A DNA stretch of 38,229 bases from Rubrivivax sp. (GTDB lineage: Bacteria; Pseudomonadota; Gammaproteobacteria; Burkholderiales; Burkholderiaceae_C), in assembly GCA_027487905.1 (NCBI GenBank), contig JAIYCR010000012.1, forward strand, positions 1 through 38,229. The letters run 5' to 3'. The translations under genes and the position numbers were made by a program. Of the stretch, positions 1-8,018 are shown piece by piece (the stretch's first letter is position 1; each line of letters begins with the position of its first letter). The notes beneath the pieces are model-generated. The model was given only the letters and a program-made list of their open reading frames with translations. It was not told the DNA's origin and ran no database searches.

Positions 1-98
1 GGGACGCCCGCTCGTCCAGCCTCCTCCACGGCCCGCGAGACGCGGGCCGGTTCGGCAGGCGAGAAGCCGTCCGCAGGGACGCCTTCTCGTCCAGCCTC
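1..98. repeat. Imperfect 23-bp direct repeat pair, 75 bp apart
   Basis: Positions 1-23 and 76-98 are the same 23-bp sequence with two mismatches (positions 9-10 against 84-85). The right copy runs into the stop codon of the DUF350 gene at 97-99. The two hairpins annotated separately lie between and across the copies. An open frame on the minus strand crosses this stretch, but its third positions are only about two-thirds G/C, well below the real genes around it. I therefore read the stretch as non-coding repeat or terminator sequence, possibly continuing left of the window. Confidence 0.5.
29..88 (-). terminator. Two strong hairpins after the DUF350 gene
   Basis: Two inverted repeats follow the stop codon of the minus-strand operon. 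The first has arms 61-72 and 77-88 (12 bp, one mismatch, 4-nt loop). The second has arms 29-37 and 41-49 (9 bp, perfect, all G/C pairs, 3-nt loop). No T-run follows, so these are not textbook intrinsic terminators. Placement and stability suggest transcript termination or 3'-end protection of the SPFH-to-DUF350 message. Confidence 0.5.
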
Positions 99-321
99 AC
101 CCATGAACGGCGGCGGAGACGATTAGGCCTATGGCGATGCACATGGAGCCCACCACGATGGCCAGCGCCAGGTTCTGCTTCTCCACGATCTCCTCCCACA
201 GGTTGTAGGGCGTGAGGCGGTCGACGATGACGAAGCTGATCCAGAAGATCAGCACGCCGACGAGCGCGAACACGATGGAGCCGAAGAAGACCGCCGGCCG
301 AAGCCATTCGATGCCGAGCAT
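97..321 (-). CDS. DUF350 family small membrane protein
   Basis: This 74-residue protein has two hydrophobic helices at about 9-35 and 51-71, joined by a short charged loop containing LTPYNLWEEI. That pattern matches DUF350 (YjfL-like) proteins, although many members have two such units and this one has only one. The start is the ATG at 321, because AGGAGG lies 5 nt upstream (complement of 327-332); a longer open frame extends into the DUF4178 gene and is a shadow. It is the last gene of a minus-strand operon with SPFH, YhgE/Pip and DUF4178 proteins. DUF350 proteins are recurrent partners of DUF4178, polyamine-synthase-like and PspA-type envelope genes. The biochemical role is unknown; an inner-membrane partner of the DUF4178 protein is the likely reading. 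Confidence 0.85.
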   Translation of the reverse strand: MLGIEWLRPAVFFGSIVFALVGVLIFWISFVIVDRLTPYNLWEEIVEKQNLALAIVVGSMCIAIGLIVSAAVHG

Positions 322-332
322 GGGAACCTCCT

Positions 333-362
333 GTGAAGGGACGTGAAGGAACGTGAAGGGAA
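333..362. repeat. Three 10-bp tandem repeats before the DUF350 gene
   Basis: Three near-identical 10-bp units (333-342, 343-352, 353-362, core gtgaagg) fill the 52-bp gap between the DUF4178 stop and the DUF350 ribosome-binding site. A period of 10 bp puts the units on one face of the helix, as some operators do. They could equally be slippage-derived spacer. Confidence 0.4.
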
Positions 363-373
363 AGGGGAGCGGC

Positions 374-2089
374 TTACTTGTGCCCGCCGCCGCCGGAATA
401 GCCGCCGAAGGAGCCCCCGCCGCTGCGCGGGGCACCGCCGCCAGAACGCTCGCACTGGCGCGCCTCGGCCGAGTCGGCACCGAAGGCCTGGCGCACGTCG
501 TCGCAACGCTCGGAGCTGCTGCAGCGGGCCAGCACCACGATGACCACCGCCAGCAGCGCGAACAGCACCAGCGGCGAGACCGTGACGTTGGGCGACAGGC
601 GGATCTGGCTGAGCTCGATGTTGCGGGTGCCGGTGTCCAGGCGCAGGCCGCCGCCGGTGGCCACGCCCGGCACCCCGAAGGCCTGCTGCACGGCGCGTGC
701 ATCCAGCGTCTCGCCGGCCGACCAGGTCACCTCGGCATCGCCGCCGGGCGCACCGGTCTCCTCGCGGTTGAGCCGCCGGCGCATCGCCAGTCCGCTGCCC
801 AGGTAGTCGGTGTGGCGGGTGCGCTCGCCGGCGCGCAGCACCCAGTAGAACTCGCCCAGCACCTGCGTGATCCGGCTCTCGTAGCGCGAGCCGAAGCGGT
901 AGGCCACGCCGTCGAGCTGCAGCCCCGATCCGGCGGGCGTGGGCACGCCGGTGAGCGGACGCACCAGGCTCCAGCCCTCGTCGCTGTCCACCAGGAAGGC
1001 GAAGCCCTCGATCCGGTTGAAGAGCAGGTATTCGCGCCAGAAGTACTGCTCGTCATCGCCATCGGCCGGCAGCGTGCAGCGCTCGACATAGCCCACCACC
1101 TGCCAGGGCAGGGCAGCCGCCGGCGCGGCGCCGGGGCGGCCGCTGCGCGGCACGGCCAGCCGGCCCACGCTGCCCAGCGCGATGGCCGGCTCCACGGTGC
1201 CGGCCTGCTGTGCGAAGTGCTCCAGCCCCTGGGCGCTCGCGGCCGCGTCCGGGCCCAGCGTGGACACATCCACCACCGCGCGGCATTGCCCGCACACCAC
1301 GCTGCGGGTGGTCTGCAGCGCCAGCGTCAGAGGCTGTCCGCAGGACGGGCAGGCGAGGCTGCGCCCGGCCAGGCCAACCGCGCCTGCCGCGTCGTCCAGG
1401 CCGCGCATCGACAGGTCGGCCAGCGCGACGGCCCGGCCCACCGACCACGACGGGTCGCGACCGGTCCCGGCGTATTCGAGCGTGCCAACCTCGCCCGCGG
1501 TGCTTCGCAGGTCCGCCACCACGAAGCCGCCGGACTGCCGGGGCTGCGCGGGCAGCTCGCCCTCGGCGGCCGCGAGCCGCGCCACCACCCGCGAGGCCAC
1601 CGTCCAGGTCCGGCCGTCCAGGCGCAGCGGCTGGCCGACCTTCAGCGTCTGCGCCTCGGGCACCGGGCCCTGCAGCGGCGCATCGAAGGAGAAGACATGG
1701 CGGCCGTTGTCCTCGCTGAGCCAGCCGCTGCGGGGGCGCCCCTGGGCGCCCCCGTCGAACCATGCATGCCACTCGCTCCAGACGCTGTCGGCCGTGCGCA
1801 GCTGCCGCCGCCCCACCAGCGTGAAGGCCAGGCCGTCGAGCACCCCGGAGGCGCCCAGACGCAGCGCACTGCCATCGGCCATCAGCTCGGCGCTCTGGCC
1901 GATGCGGCGCAGCGCCTCGCCGTCGCGCAGCACCTGGCTGCGGCAGTAGCCGCAGACTGCGAAGGCCGAAGCCGCCGAGCGGAAGTCCACCGGGGCGCCG
2001 CACTGCGGGCACATCGCCCGCCAGACCCGCTGGGAGGGGGCCGGCGGCGGCGGCGGGGGCGGCGTCGATGACCGGGGGTCGGAGGCCAT
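374..2089 (-). CDS. DUF4178 protein with two zinc ribbons and C-terminal membrane helix
   Basis: This 571-residue protein has two repeats of one plan. Each is a four-cysteine zinc ribbon (C27/C30/C46/C49 and C247/C250/C266/C269) followed by a beta-rich DUF4178 module (about 65-205 and 320-480). The first ribbon is preceded by a proline run. One transmembrane helix at about 500-522 follows, then a short tail rich in Gly and Ser. The ATG at 2089 lies 6 nt after the stop of the YhgE/Pip gene, so the two are translationally close. DUF4178 proteins occur with DUF350, SPFH and polyamine-synthase-like genes and are thought to act at the membrane; no enzyme activity is established. The tandem ribbons suggest protein or nucleic-acid contacts on the cytosolic side. 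Family assignment is firm, function unknown. Confidence 0.85.
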   Translation of the reverse strand: MASDPRSSTPPPPPPPAPSQRVWRAMCPQCGAPVDFRSAASAFAVCGYCRSQVLRDGEALRRIGQSAELMADGSALRLGASGVLDGLAFTLVGRRQLRTADSVWSEWHAWFDGGAQGRPRSGWLSEDNGRHVFSFDAPLQGPVPEAQTLKVGQPLRLDGRTWTVASRVVARLAAAEGELPAQPRQSGGFVVADLRSTAGEVGTLEYAGTGRDPSWSVGRAVALADLSMRGLDDAAGAVGLAGRSLACPSCGQPLTLALQTTRSVVCGQCRAVVDVSTLGPDAAASAQGLEHFAQQAGTVEPAIALGSVGRLAVPRSGRPGAAPAAALPWQVVGYVERCTLPADGDDEQYFWREYLLFNRIEGFAFLVDSDEGWSLVRPLTGVPTPAGSGLQLDGVAYRFGSRYESRITQVLGEFYWVLRAGERTRHTDYLGSGLAMRRRLNREETGAPGGDAEVTWSAGETLDARAVQQAFGVPGVATGGGLRLDTGTRNIELSQIRLSPNVTVSPLVLFALLAVVIVVLARCSSSERCDDVRQAFGADSAEARQCERSGGGAPRSGGGSFGGYSGGGGHK

Positions 2090-2095
2090 CGTCGC

Positions 2096-4129
2096 TCAGT
2101 CCAGGTCCAGGGCCGGACGCCACTGCGCGGGCGCCAGCACCCGCCAGCGCCCGACCAGCATGGCCAGCAGCAGCGCGCCCGCACCGATGGACAGCACCAC
2201 CCCCAGCGGTGCGAGCCACTGGCCATCGAAGGCGCCGAAGAGGGCCGCCCGGAAGGACTTCACCACCCAGGTGAAGGGCAGCAGGGGGTGCAGCGTCTGG
2301 AAGAGCGGCGTGCTCAGCTGGATGGGCAGCAAGGCGCCGGCCGCACCGATCTGCACGATCAGCAGCAGCACGGCCAGCACCTTGCCCAGGTCGCCCAGCA
2401 GGCGAACCAGCAGGAAGACCACCGACAGGAAGCACAGCGAGGCGCTGGCCAGCACCGCGGCGAAGGCCAGCGGGCGTTCCAGCTCCACGCCGAAGCCCAG
2501 GCGCAGCAGCAGCACCATGAGCAGCGCCTGCAGCAGCACCACGGCGGCCGGAATGGCCAGCTTGCCGGCGACCTGGGCGCTGCGCGCAAAGCCCGCGGTG
2601 GGCTCGCGCAGACGGCGCAGGTGGAACAGGAAGGCCGCCGTGACCGCGCCCACCCACAGGGACAGCGGCACGAAGTTCACCGCCAGCGCCAGGCCCTGGT
2701 TGGCCACCGGCGCCTGCACCTGCAGCACCGGTTCGACCGACGCGGCCATGCCCGGGGCGCTGCCACCGGGGACATTGACCTCGCCGGGCAGCGCCTGCAG
2801 CACCAGCGTGAGGCCGCTGGACAGGCGCACGCTGCCATCGGCCAGGGTCTTCAGGCCCGCCTGCAGGCCCTGCAGGCCCTCGTCCAGCGGCTCCAGCCCC
2901 ACGGACACCGCCTGCGTGCCGGCGGCCAGCTCGCGCAGCCCGGAGACGAACTGGTCGAGCCGCGCCTCATCGGGCAGGCGCGAGACGATGCCCGTCAGCG
3001 CCGCACCGCTGCGCATCACGCCTTCGGTCATCACGAACACGCTCTCGTCCAGGCGGGTCGCGCCCGCGGCCAGGCGCGACTGGCCTTCGCGCATCGACCC
3101 CAGACCCTCGGCGAGCTGGCCTGCGCCACCCCGCAGCTGCCCGGCCCCTTCGGCCAGGCGACCGCCGACCAGCGGAATGCCGTCGGCCGACTCCTTCAGC
3201 GCCTCCAGGCCCTCCTCGAGCCGCACCGCGCCGGTCTGCGCGAGCTCCAGGTTGCGGCCCAGTTCGCGGTGGCCTTCGGCCAGCGTGCGGGCCCCGGCGC
3301 GCAGCGCCTGCACCTCCGCATCCGCAGGCCGGCGCGACTCCATCGCCCGCAGCGTGCCGTTGAGCTGGCGCACGCCGCCGGCGAGCAGCAGCCCGTTGTC
3401 GGCCGCGCTGCGGCTGCCCGCCTGCAAGCGCTCGAGCGCCGGGGTGGCGCGGGCGCTGCCCCGGGAAAGCGTCTGAGCCCCGTCGCGCGCGCGGGCCACG
3501 CCATCGCGCAGTTCACCGGCACCCTGGCCGAGTTCGGCCAGCGACTGGCGCAGCGCCTCCAGGCTCTTCTGCGAGCCGGCCGCCCGGTCGAGCACCAGGC
3601 TCCAGCGGGCCTCGTTGAGCATCGCGTTCACGCGGGCGGCCACCTCCGGCGCGAAACGTCGCGCGAAGGCCGCCGCGAAATAGTCGTTGCCCTCGGAGGT
3701 GTAGACGATGAGCTTGCCGGCACCGGGCGCCTCACCCGGCACGGCCTGCCGGGAGAACTCGGGCGGGATGATCAGCAGGAAATCGAGCCGGCCCTGCCGC
3801 ACGTCGGCGCGCGCGGCCTCGGCATCGGCATAGCGGCGGTAGTCGAACTGAGCGGCCTGCTCGAGGGCGTCGAGCACCTGGGCGCCCAGGTTGAGTTCGC
3901 GCTCGCGGTAGCTCGCACCGAGGTCGCCATTGACCAGCCCCACCGGGAGCGAGCGGCTGTGCGAAGCCGGGTCCCAGGCGCTGCTCAGCGACAGCAGCGT
4001 GTAAACGGCTGGCACGAAGACCAGCCCGAGCACCGCCCAGCGCAGGCGGGGCCAGTCGCGCAGCAGCGTCCACTCCCAGTGGATGACCGATCGCACCTGC
4101 TCCCGCCAGGGTGCGCGGGTGGGCGTCAC
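2096..4129 (-). CDS. YhgE/Pip-type ABC-2 family membrane protein
   Basis: This 677-residue inner-membrane protein has the YhgE/Pip architecture. One N-terminal helix (about 29-50) precedes a very long extracytoplasmic region (about 55-475) full of repeated Leu/Gly/Ala segments such as AEGAGQLRGGAGQLAEG, predicted to form long helices. Several C-terminal helices follow, resembling an ABC-2 permease, with an LP-F motif region near the end. The start is taken as GTG at 4129, one base after the SPFH stop, which indicates coupling. YhgE/Pip proteins include phage-infection and type VII secretion relatives, mostly described in Gram-positive bacteria; no ATPase is encoded nearby. An SPFH partner suggests a membrane-domain or envelope-stress role rather than simple export. 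Family call is good; substrate unknown. Confidence 0.8.
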   Translation of the reverse strand: MTPTRAPWREQVRSVIHWEWTLLRDWPRLRWAVLGLVFVPAVYTLLSLSSAWDPASHSRSLPVGLVNGDLGASYRERELNLGAQVLDALEQAAQFDYRRYADAEAARADVRQGRLDFLLIIPPEFSRQAVPGEAPGAGKLIVYTSEGNDYFAAAFARRFAPEVAARVNAMLNEARWSLVLDRAAGSQKSLEALRQSLAELGQGAGELRDGVARARDGAQTLSRGSARATPALERLQAGSRSAADNGLLLAGGVRQLNGTLRAMESRRPADAEVQALRAGARTLAEGHRELGRNLELAQTGAVRLEEGLEALKESADGIPLVGGRLAEGAGQLRGGAGQLAEGLGSMREGQSRLAAGATRLDESVFVMTEGVMRSGAALTGIVSRLPDEARLDQFVSGLRELAAGTQAVSVGLEPLDEGLQGLQAGLKTLADGSVRLSSGLTLVLQALPGEVNVPGGSAPGMAASVEPVLQVQAPVANQGLALAVNFVPLSLWVGAVTAAFLFHLRRLREPTAGFARSAQVAGKLAIPAAVVLLQALLMVLLLRLGFGVELERPLAFAAVLASASLCFLSVVFLLVRLLGDLGKVLAVLLLIVQIGAAGALLPIQLSTPLFQTLHPLLPFTWVVKSFRAALFGAFDGQWLAPLGVVLSIGAGALLLAMLVGRWRVLAPAQWRPALDLD

Positions 4130-4130
4130 C

Positions 4131-5183
4131 TCAGACCAGCTTCTTGAGCAGCTCGGCCTTCTTGGAGGCGAATTCCTCTTCGGTCAGGATGCCCTTGCCC
4201 TTGAGCTCGGCCAGCTTCTCGAGGGTGGCCATCACCTCGTCGGGCCGCAGCGCCGCCACGGCGGCCACCACCGGCGCGACGGCCGGCACGCCCTGCAGGC
4301 CCTGCGCAAGCTGGGAGGCCATGGCCTGCCCCATCGCAACGCCGGCGCCCAGGCCGATCGCGTCGCCGACGACGCCGCCACCCCCACCCCCGCCCGCACC
4401 CCCAGCGCCCTCGGCGAACTTCGGGATGGCCTGGGCGGTCTGGTACTGCATGAAGCGGCCCATGTCCTGGCCGACCATGCCCATGCCGATGCGCTGGTCA
4501 AGGATCTTCTGCAGCTCCTCGGGCAGCGACACGTTCTGCACCGTCACCTCGTCGAGCTGCAGGCCCAGGCGCTCGAAGGAAGGTGCCGTGGCCGCGCGCA
4601 GCTGCGCGGCGAACTCCACCTGGTTGGCCGCCAGATCGAGGAAGGCGATGCCGCTGGCGGCCACCGCGTCGCTGATGTGCTGCAGCATCAGCGCGCGCAG
4701 CTGGCCTTCCAGTTCGGCCACGGTGTAGGTGTCGCGGGTGCCGGAGATCTCGGTGTGGAAACGCTTGGGGTCGGCGATGCGGAAGCTGTAGTTGCCGAAG
4801 GCGCGCAGCCGCACCGCACCGAAGTCCTTGTCGCGGATGGTGATGGGCTGCGTGGTGCCCCAGCGCTGGTCGACCTGCTGTCGGGTGCTGAAGAAGTAGA
4901 CGTCGCTCTTGAACGGGCTCTGGAAGAGCTTGTCCCAGTTCTGCAGGTAGGTGAGGACGGGCAGCGTCTGCGTGGTCAGCCGGTAGCGGCCGGGCACGAA
5001 GAGGTCGGCCACCTGGCCTTCGTTGACGAACAGGGCCTGCTGCGACTCGCGCACCGTCAGCGACGCACCGTTCTGGATCTCGTTGCCCGCCATCGGGAAA
5101 CGCCAGGCCAGGATGCCATCCTGCGGCTCGAGCCACTCGATGATGTCGATGAACTGTTTCTTGATGAAGTCCATCAGGGCCAT
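4131..5183 (-). CDS. SPFH (Band 7) protein with C-terminal SHOCT motif
   Basis: This 350-residue protein has an SPFH domain over roughly residues 25-245, of the so-called virion-core/YdjI-like subfamily, including the N-terminal stretch MALMDFIKKQFIDIIEW. A Gly-only spacer follows (about 262-275). The C-terminal helix pair (about 315-350, with GILTEEEF and KKAELLKKL) matches the SHOCT module. SPFH proteins form membrane-bound rings or scaffolds, and SHOCT modules mediate oligomerisation or membrane association. It is the first gene of the minus-strand operon, and its stop is 1 nt from the YhgE/Pip start. Relatives sit next to PspA-type genes in other bacteria, which supports an envelope-integrity role. 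The start ATG at 5183 gives the expected family N-terminus. Confidence 0.9.
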   Translation of the reverse strand: MALMDFIKKQFIDIIEWLEPQDGILAWRFPMAGNEIQNGASLTVRESQQALFVNEGQVADLFVPGRYRLTTQTLPVLTYLQNWDKLFQSPFKSDVYFFSTRQQVDQRWGTTQPITIRDKDFGAVRLRAFGNYSFRIADPKRFHTEISGTRDTYTVAELEGQLRALMLQHISDAVAASGIAFLDLAANQVEFAAQLRAATAPSFERLGLQLDEVTVQNVSLPEELQKILDQRIGMGMVGQDMGRFMQYQTAQAIPKFAEGAGGAGGGGGGGVVGDAIGLGAGVAMGQAMASQLAQGLQGVPAVAPVVAAVAALRPDEVMATLEKLAELKGKGILTEEEFASKKAELLKKLV

Positions 5184-5324
5184 GCGCTTCTCCCGGGTTT
5201 GTGCTTCTGTGTGGCTCGGCGGCCAGGCCGCGCGCCCGGTGCGGGAGCGCGGCTCGCCAAATAATACGTTCGGGCACGGCCGGACCCTCGCGCCGTGTGT
5301 CGGTCAGGCGCAGCAGGAGCCCAA
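5184..5324. promoter_or_regulatory. Divergent intergenic region with an AT-rich promoter-like patch
   Basis: This 141-bp gap separates the SPFH gene (leftward) and the UbiH-family gene (rightward). The only AT-rich patch is at about 5259-5269. On the minus strand it reads TATTAT (5266-5261), five of six matches to a -10 box, about 78 nt before the SPFH start; no good -35 box lies upstream. On the plus strand the same patch contains TAATAC. AGGAG at 5315-5319 is the ribosome-binding site of the UbiH-family gene. Promoter calls are tentative. Confidence 0.35.
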
Positions 5325-6647
5325 ATGATGGACAACGCCACGAAGCGCCCCGCGCAGGACGACACGCCGCCACCGGTCGAGTTGCAGCGGGTGAGCCCGC
5401 AGGCGCCGGGCGCCGATGAGCACGCGCGAGCCGACGCGCCGCTGCGCATCGCGGTGATCGGCGCCGGACCGGTGGGCCTCGCGCTCGGCTTGCTGGCGGC
5501 CGAACGGCTGCCCTCAGCGGAGATCACCCTCTACGACGCGCGCCCGCTGGACCGCGATGTGTCCGGCGATGGCCGCACGCTCGCGCTGTCGCTGGGCAGC
5601 ATCCAGCTGCTGGAACGCCTGGGCGCCTGGGACGCCGCCCAGGCGGAGCCCATCCTCGAGGTGCAGGTGTCGCAGCAGAACCATTCGCCGGCACTGCAGG
5701 CCTTGCTCGGGCGCGAGCCGCAGGTGCGCATCACAGCCTGCGACGAGGGCGTGCCGATGCTCGGCGCCGTGCTGTCCTATGGCGCCATCGTGGCGCCGCT
5801 GCAGCGCGCCTGGCTGGAACGGGCCGAACGGGAGGCGGGCCGCCTGCGCACCCGATTCGGGCTGGCGGTGCAGGGCCTGAAGGCCGTTCAGGGCCCGGCA
5901 GGCGAGGCGGTGGAGGTGGATGCCGGCGTCGTCGAGCGGCACGACCTTGCGGTGGTGGCCGAGGGCGGCGTCTTCTCCGAACAGGCCCGCAAGGCCCTCA
6001 CACACGACTACCGTCAGACGGCCTGGGTGGGCACGGTGACGCTCGAGAACGCGCGGGCGCACACCGCGTGGGAACGCTTCACCCGGCACGGCCCGGTGGC
6101 GCTGCTGCCCCTGCCGCAGCGGCCGGACGACAGCCCGGACACGGTCCGAGCGTCGCTGGTATGGTGCACCGATGCACGCGACGACCCGGTCGAGGCGCTG
6201 GACGACGCCCAGCGCCTGACGGTGCTGCAAAGCCTGGTGCACGACGAAGTGGGCCGCCTGGTGCACATCGGTCCGCTCAAGCGCTTCGCGCTCGGACTGA
6301 ACGCGGAACGGACGCTGCATGAAGGCGCCGTGGTGCGCATCGGCAATGCGGCGCAGACGCTGCACCCGGTGGCCGGCCAGGGGCTGAACCTCGGGCTGCG
6401 CGATGCCTGGGCGCTGGTGGACGGGCTCAAGCGCGGGCCGACGGTGGCCGCGGTGCTGCAGCGCATCGAATGGCGCCGGGCACCCGACCGCTGGGCGCTG
6501 ATCGCCACCACCGATTTCCTCGCCCGCAGCTTCACCTGGCAGCTGCCCGGTGCCGCACTGGCGCGGGGCCTGGGTCTGGCGGCGCTGCAATCGCTCGGGC
6601 CGGTGAAGCGCTCGCTGGCGCGCAACTTCATGTTCGGACGGCGCTGA
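5325..6647 (+). CDS. ubiH: UbiH/UbiI/COQ6-family FAD-dependent monooxygenase
   Basis: This 440-residue flavoprotein hydroxylase most likely adds a hydroxyl group to the ubiquinone ring during coenzyme Q synthesis. The FAD-binding GxGxxG site is IGAGPVG at about 45-51, after an unusually long (about 40-residue) polar N-terminal extension. The family segment GRTLALSLGSIQLLERLG follows, and the C-terminal FAD/substrate signature reads GNAAQTLHPVAGQGLN then LGLRD. Starts at 5325 and 5328 are both ATG and both served by AGGAG at 5315-5319; an upstream GTG at 5295 has no ribosome-binding site. Within the family UbiH, UbiI, UbiF and UbiL are hard to tell apart by eye, so the ring position hydroxylated is not certain. 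It stands alone between divergent and convergent neighbours. Confidence 0.85.
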   Translation: MMDNATKRPAQDDTPPPVELQRVSPQAPGADEHARADAPLRIAVIGAGPVGLALGLLAAERLPSAEITLYDARPLDRDVSGDGRTLALSLGSIQLLERLGAWDAAQAEPILEVQVSQQNHSPALQALLGREPQVRITACDEGVPMLGAVLSYGAIVAPLQRAWLERAEREAGRLRTRFGLAVQGLKAVQGPAGEAVEVDAGVVERHDLAVVAEGGVFSEQARKALTHDYRQTAWVGTVTLENARAHTAWERFTRHGPVALLPLPQRPDDSPDTVRASLVWCTDARDDPVEALDDAQRLTVLQSLVHDEVGRLVHIGPLKRFALGLNAERTLHEGAVVRIGNAAQTLHPVAGQGLNLGLRDAWALVDGLKRGPTVAAVLQRIEWRRAPDRWALIATTDFLARSFTWQLPGAALARGLGLAALQSLGPVKRSLARNFMFGRR

Positions 6648-6692
6648 GGCCTGGGCAAACGCCTCGTCGCAACCGCTTCGTGCGTCCGGCCT

Positions 6693-7778
6693 TCAAGGGC
6701 GCGAGGCACAGGCCCGCGGGTCCAGCCGCGGACTCGCGCCTGCGGCCTGGACGAACTCGGCCACCGCCGCCGACCGGATCGCATACTGGATCTTGGCCGA
6801 CTGGGCTAGGTCGACGTTGATGAAGGTGTTCACCCCCACCACGCGTCCGCAGGTGTCGATCAGCGGACCGCCCGAGTTGCCCTTGGCGATCGACGCGGTG
6901 TGCACCAGCAGGGGCGTGCCCGTGCTGCCCGTCTGCAGCGACTGCACCGAGCCCCGGGTGAGGTTGAGGTCCGGTGCGGCGGACAGATCGCCCTCGGCCA
7001 GCCGCCGGAAGCTGCTGTCGTTCTGCACCACCACGGCGGGATAGCCCGCGGCGATCACCGGCGCGAGCTTGCTGGCCGACGGCGCGAGTTCGAGCACGCC
7101 GGCCGCGGCGCCCTCGTCCAGCCGCAGCAGCGCGAAGTCCGGGGTGCCGATGTCCGAACCGCGGGTCACCTTCATCACGGTCGCCCGGCGCAGCGTGCCC
7201 AGGGCCTTGCTGCCCACCAGCACGCCCGGGGTGGTGGAGGCTTCCACCACGTGGCGGTTGGTCACGATGAGATCAGGCGCGATGAAGAAGCCCGTTCCGA
7301 GGCCCATGCCCTGCTCGCCCTTGACCAGCACGATGACGGTGGCTTGCTCCAGGCGCTGGGCCAGCGCGGCGTCGCCGAGCGCCTGGACCTCGCCCGCTGC
7401 CAGGGGCGCGGCCGCATCCGCTGGCGACGCAGCCGCACTGGCGGCCGGGGGCCGCGCGCCGACGGCGCCGTCCCGACCCGCGGGGTCGGGCAGGAGCGGG
7501 GACGAAGAAGCAGCCGGACGCAGGCTCTGACCGGCCGGGCATTGGGTCGGGCTCTGCGTCGGCAGGGCCGCCAGTTCTGCCTGCAAAGCGCTCTGGCGGT
7601 CCAGCCGCTCGCGCACCCGCGGATCGGCATCGAAGGCCCTCGGGCCGGTCCACCACCAGGCCAGGACGACCAGCAGGACAGCGAACCCGGTGGCCACCGC
7701 GATGTAGCCCAGGCGACGCCCAGGCGCAGCGCGCACGGGTGCGGTCGCCACGGGGGCGGGATCCGGAGGGGCGCTCAT
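6693..7778 (-). CDS. Membrane-anchored trypsin-like serine protease
   Basis: This 361-residue protein has one N-terminal membrane helix (about 22-42) and an Ala/Pro-rich linker to about 130. A chymotrypsin-fold domain follows with the full catalytic triad: H176 in TNRHVV, D214 in PDFALL and S302 in GNSGGPL. There is no PDZ domain, unlike DegP/DegS, and the protease domain should lie in the periplasm. It resembles the S1C/trypsin-like peptidase domains attached to sensor or stress proteins. It is transcribed away from the Srf operon across a 240-bp gap and converges on the UbiH-family gene. A role in processing envelope proteins, perhaps those of the neighbouring operon, is inference from position only. 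The start ATG at 7778 gives a normal cytoplasmic tail before the helix. Confidence 0.85.
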   Translation of the reverse strand: MSAPPDPAPVATAPVRAAPGRRLGYIAVATGFAVLLVVLAWWWTGPRAFDADPRVRERLDRQSALQAELAALPTQSPTQCPAGQSLRPAASSSPLLPDPAGRDGAVGARPPAASAAASPADAAAPLAAGEVQALGDAALAQRLEQATVIVLVKGEQGMGLGTGFFIAPDLIVTNRHVVEASTTPGVLVGSKALGTLRRATVMKVTRGSDIGTPDFALLRLDEGAAAGVLELAPSASKLAPVIAAGYPAVVVQNDSSFRRLAEGDLSAAPDLNLTRGSVQSLQTGSTGTPLLVHTASIAKGNSGGPLIDTCGRVVGVNTFINVDLAQSAKIQYAIRSAAVAEFVQAAGASPRLDPRACASRP

Positions 7779-8018
7779 GCCGTGCGTCCTGACGCAAAGG
7801 AAAGTCGGCCAGTCTAGTCAATGGGGGTGGTTCATTGATCCCACTGGTGAACCCGGGAGCGCGAGGGCGTGAAGTCCATCGCATTGCAGGCCTTCCAGTG
7901 AAGGCGTCGGCGCGGCCCGCCTCCGTATAGTCGCCCACAGACGCGTCCACTCGGGAGCGCGCCAGAACAACACGAACCGCATTCGGACGAATCGCGGAAA
8001 GGCAGGAGGGAGAAGGCA
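7779..8018. promoter_or_regulatory. Divergent control region before the Srf operon
   Basis: This 240-bp gap between the protease gene and the first SrfA gene must hold the start of the long Srf message. TATAGT at 7926-7931 is a -10 candidate for the plus strand, but no convincing -35 box lies 16-18 bp upstream. A small hairpin has arms 7891-7895 and 7900-7904 (5 bp, 4-nt loop). On the minus strand TTGACT near 7820 could be a -35 box for the protease gene, with a poor -10. AGGAGG at 8004-8009 is the ribosome-binding site that fixes the TTG start at 8019. No gene is seen here. Confidence 0.4.

Noticed and set aside
2-104. Minus-strand open frame starting at ATG 104, overlapping the DUF350 stop
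   Set aside because: Third positions are only about two-thirds G/C with several GGA/CGA codons, unlike the real genes; the stretch is made of repeats and hairpins.
353-2071. Plus-strand 572-residue open frame over the DUF4178 gene
   Set aside because: Antisense of a gene with clear zinc ribbons and membrane helix; low-complexity Ala/Arg/Gln.
5295-5324. Earlier GTG start for the UbiH-family gene
   Set aside because: No ribosome-binding site precedes it, whereas AGGAG at 5315-5319 fits the ATGs at 5325/5328.
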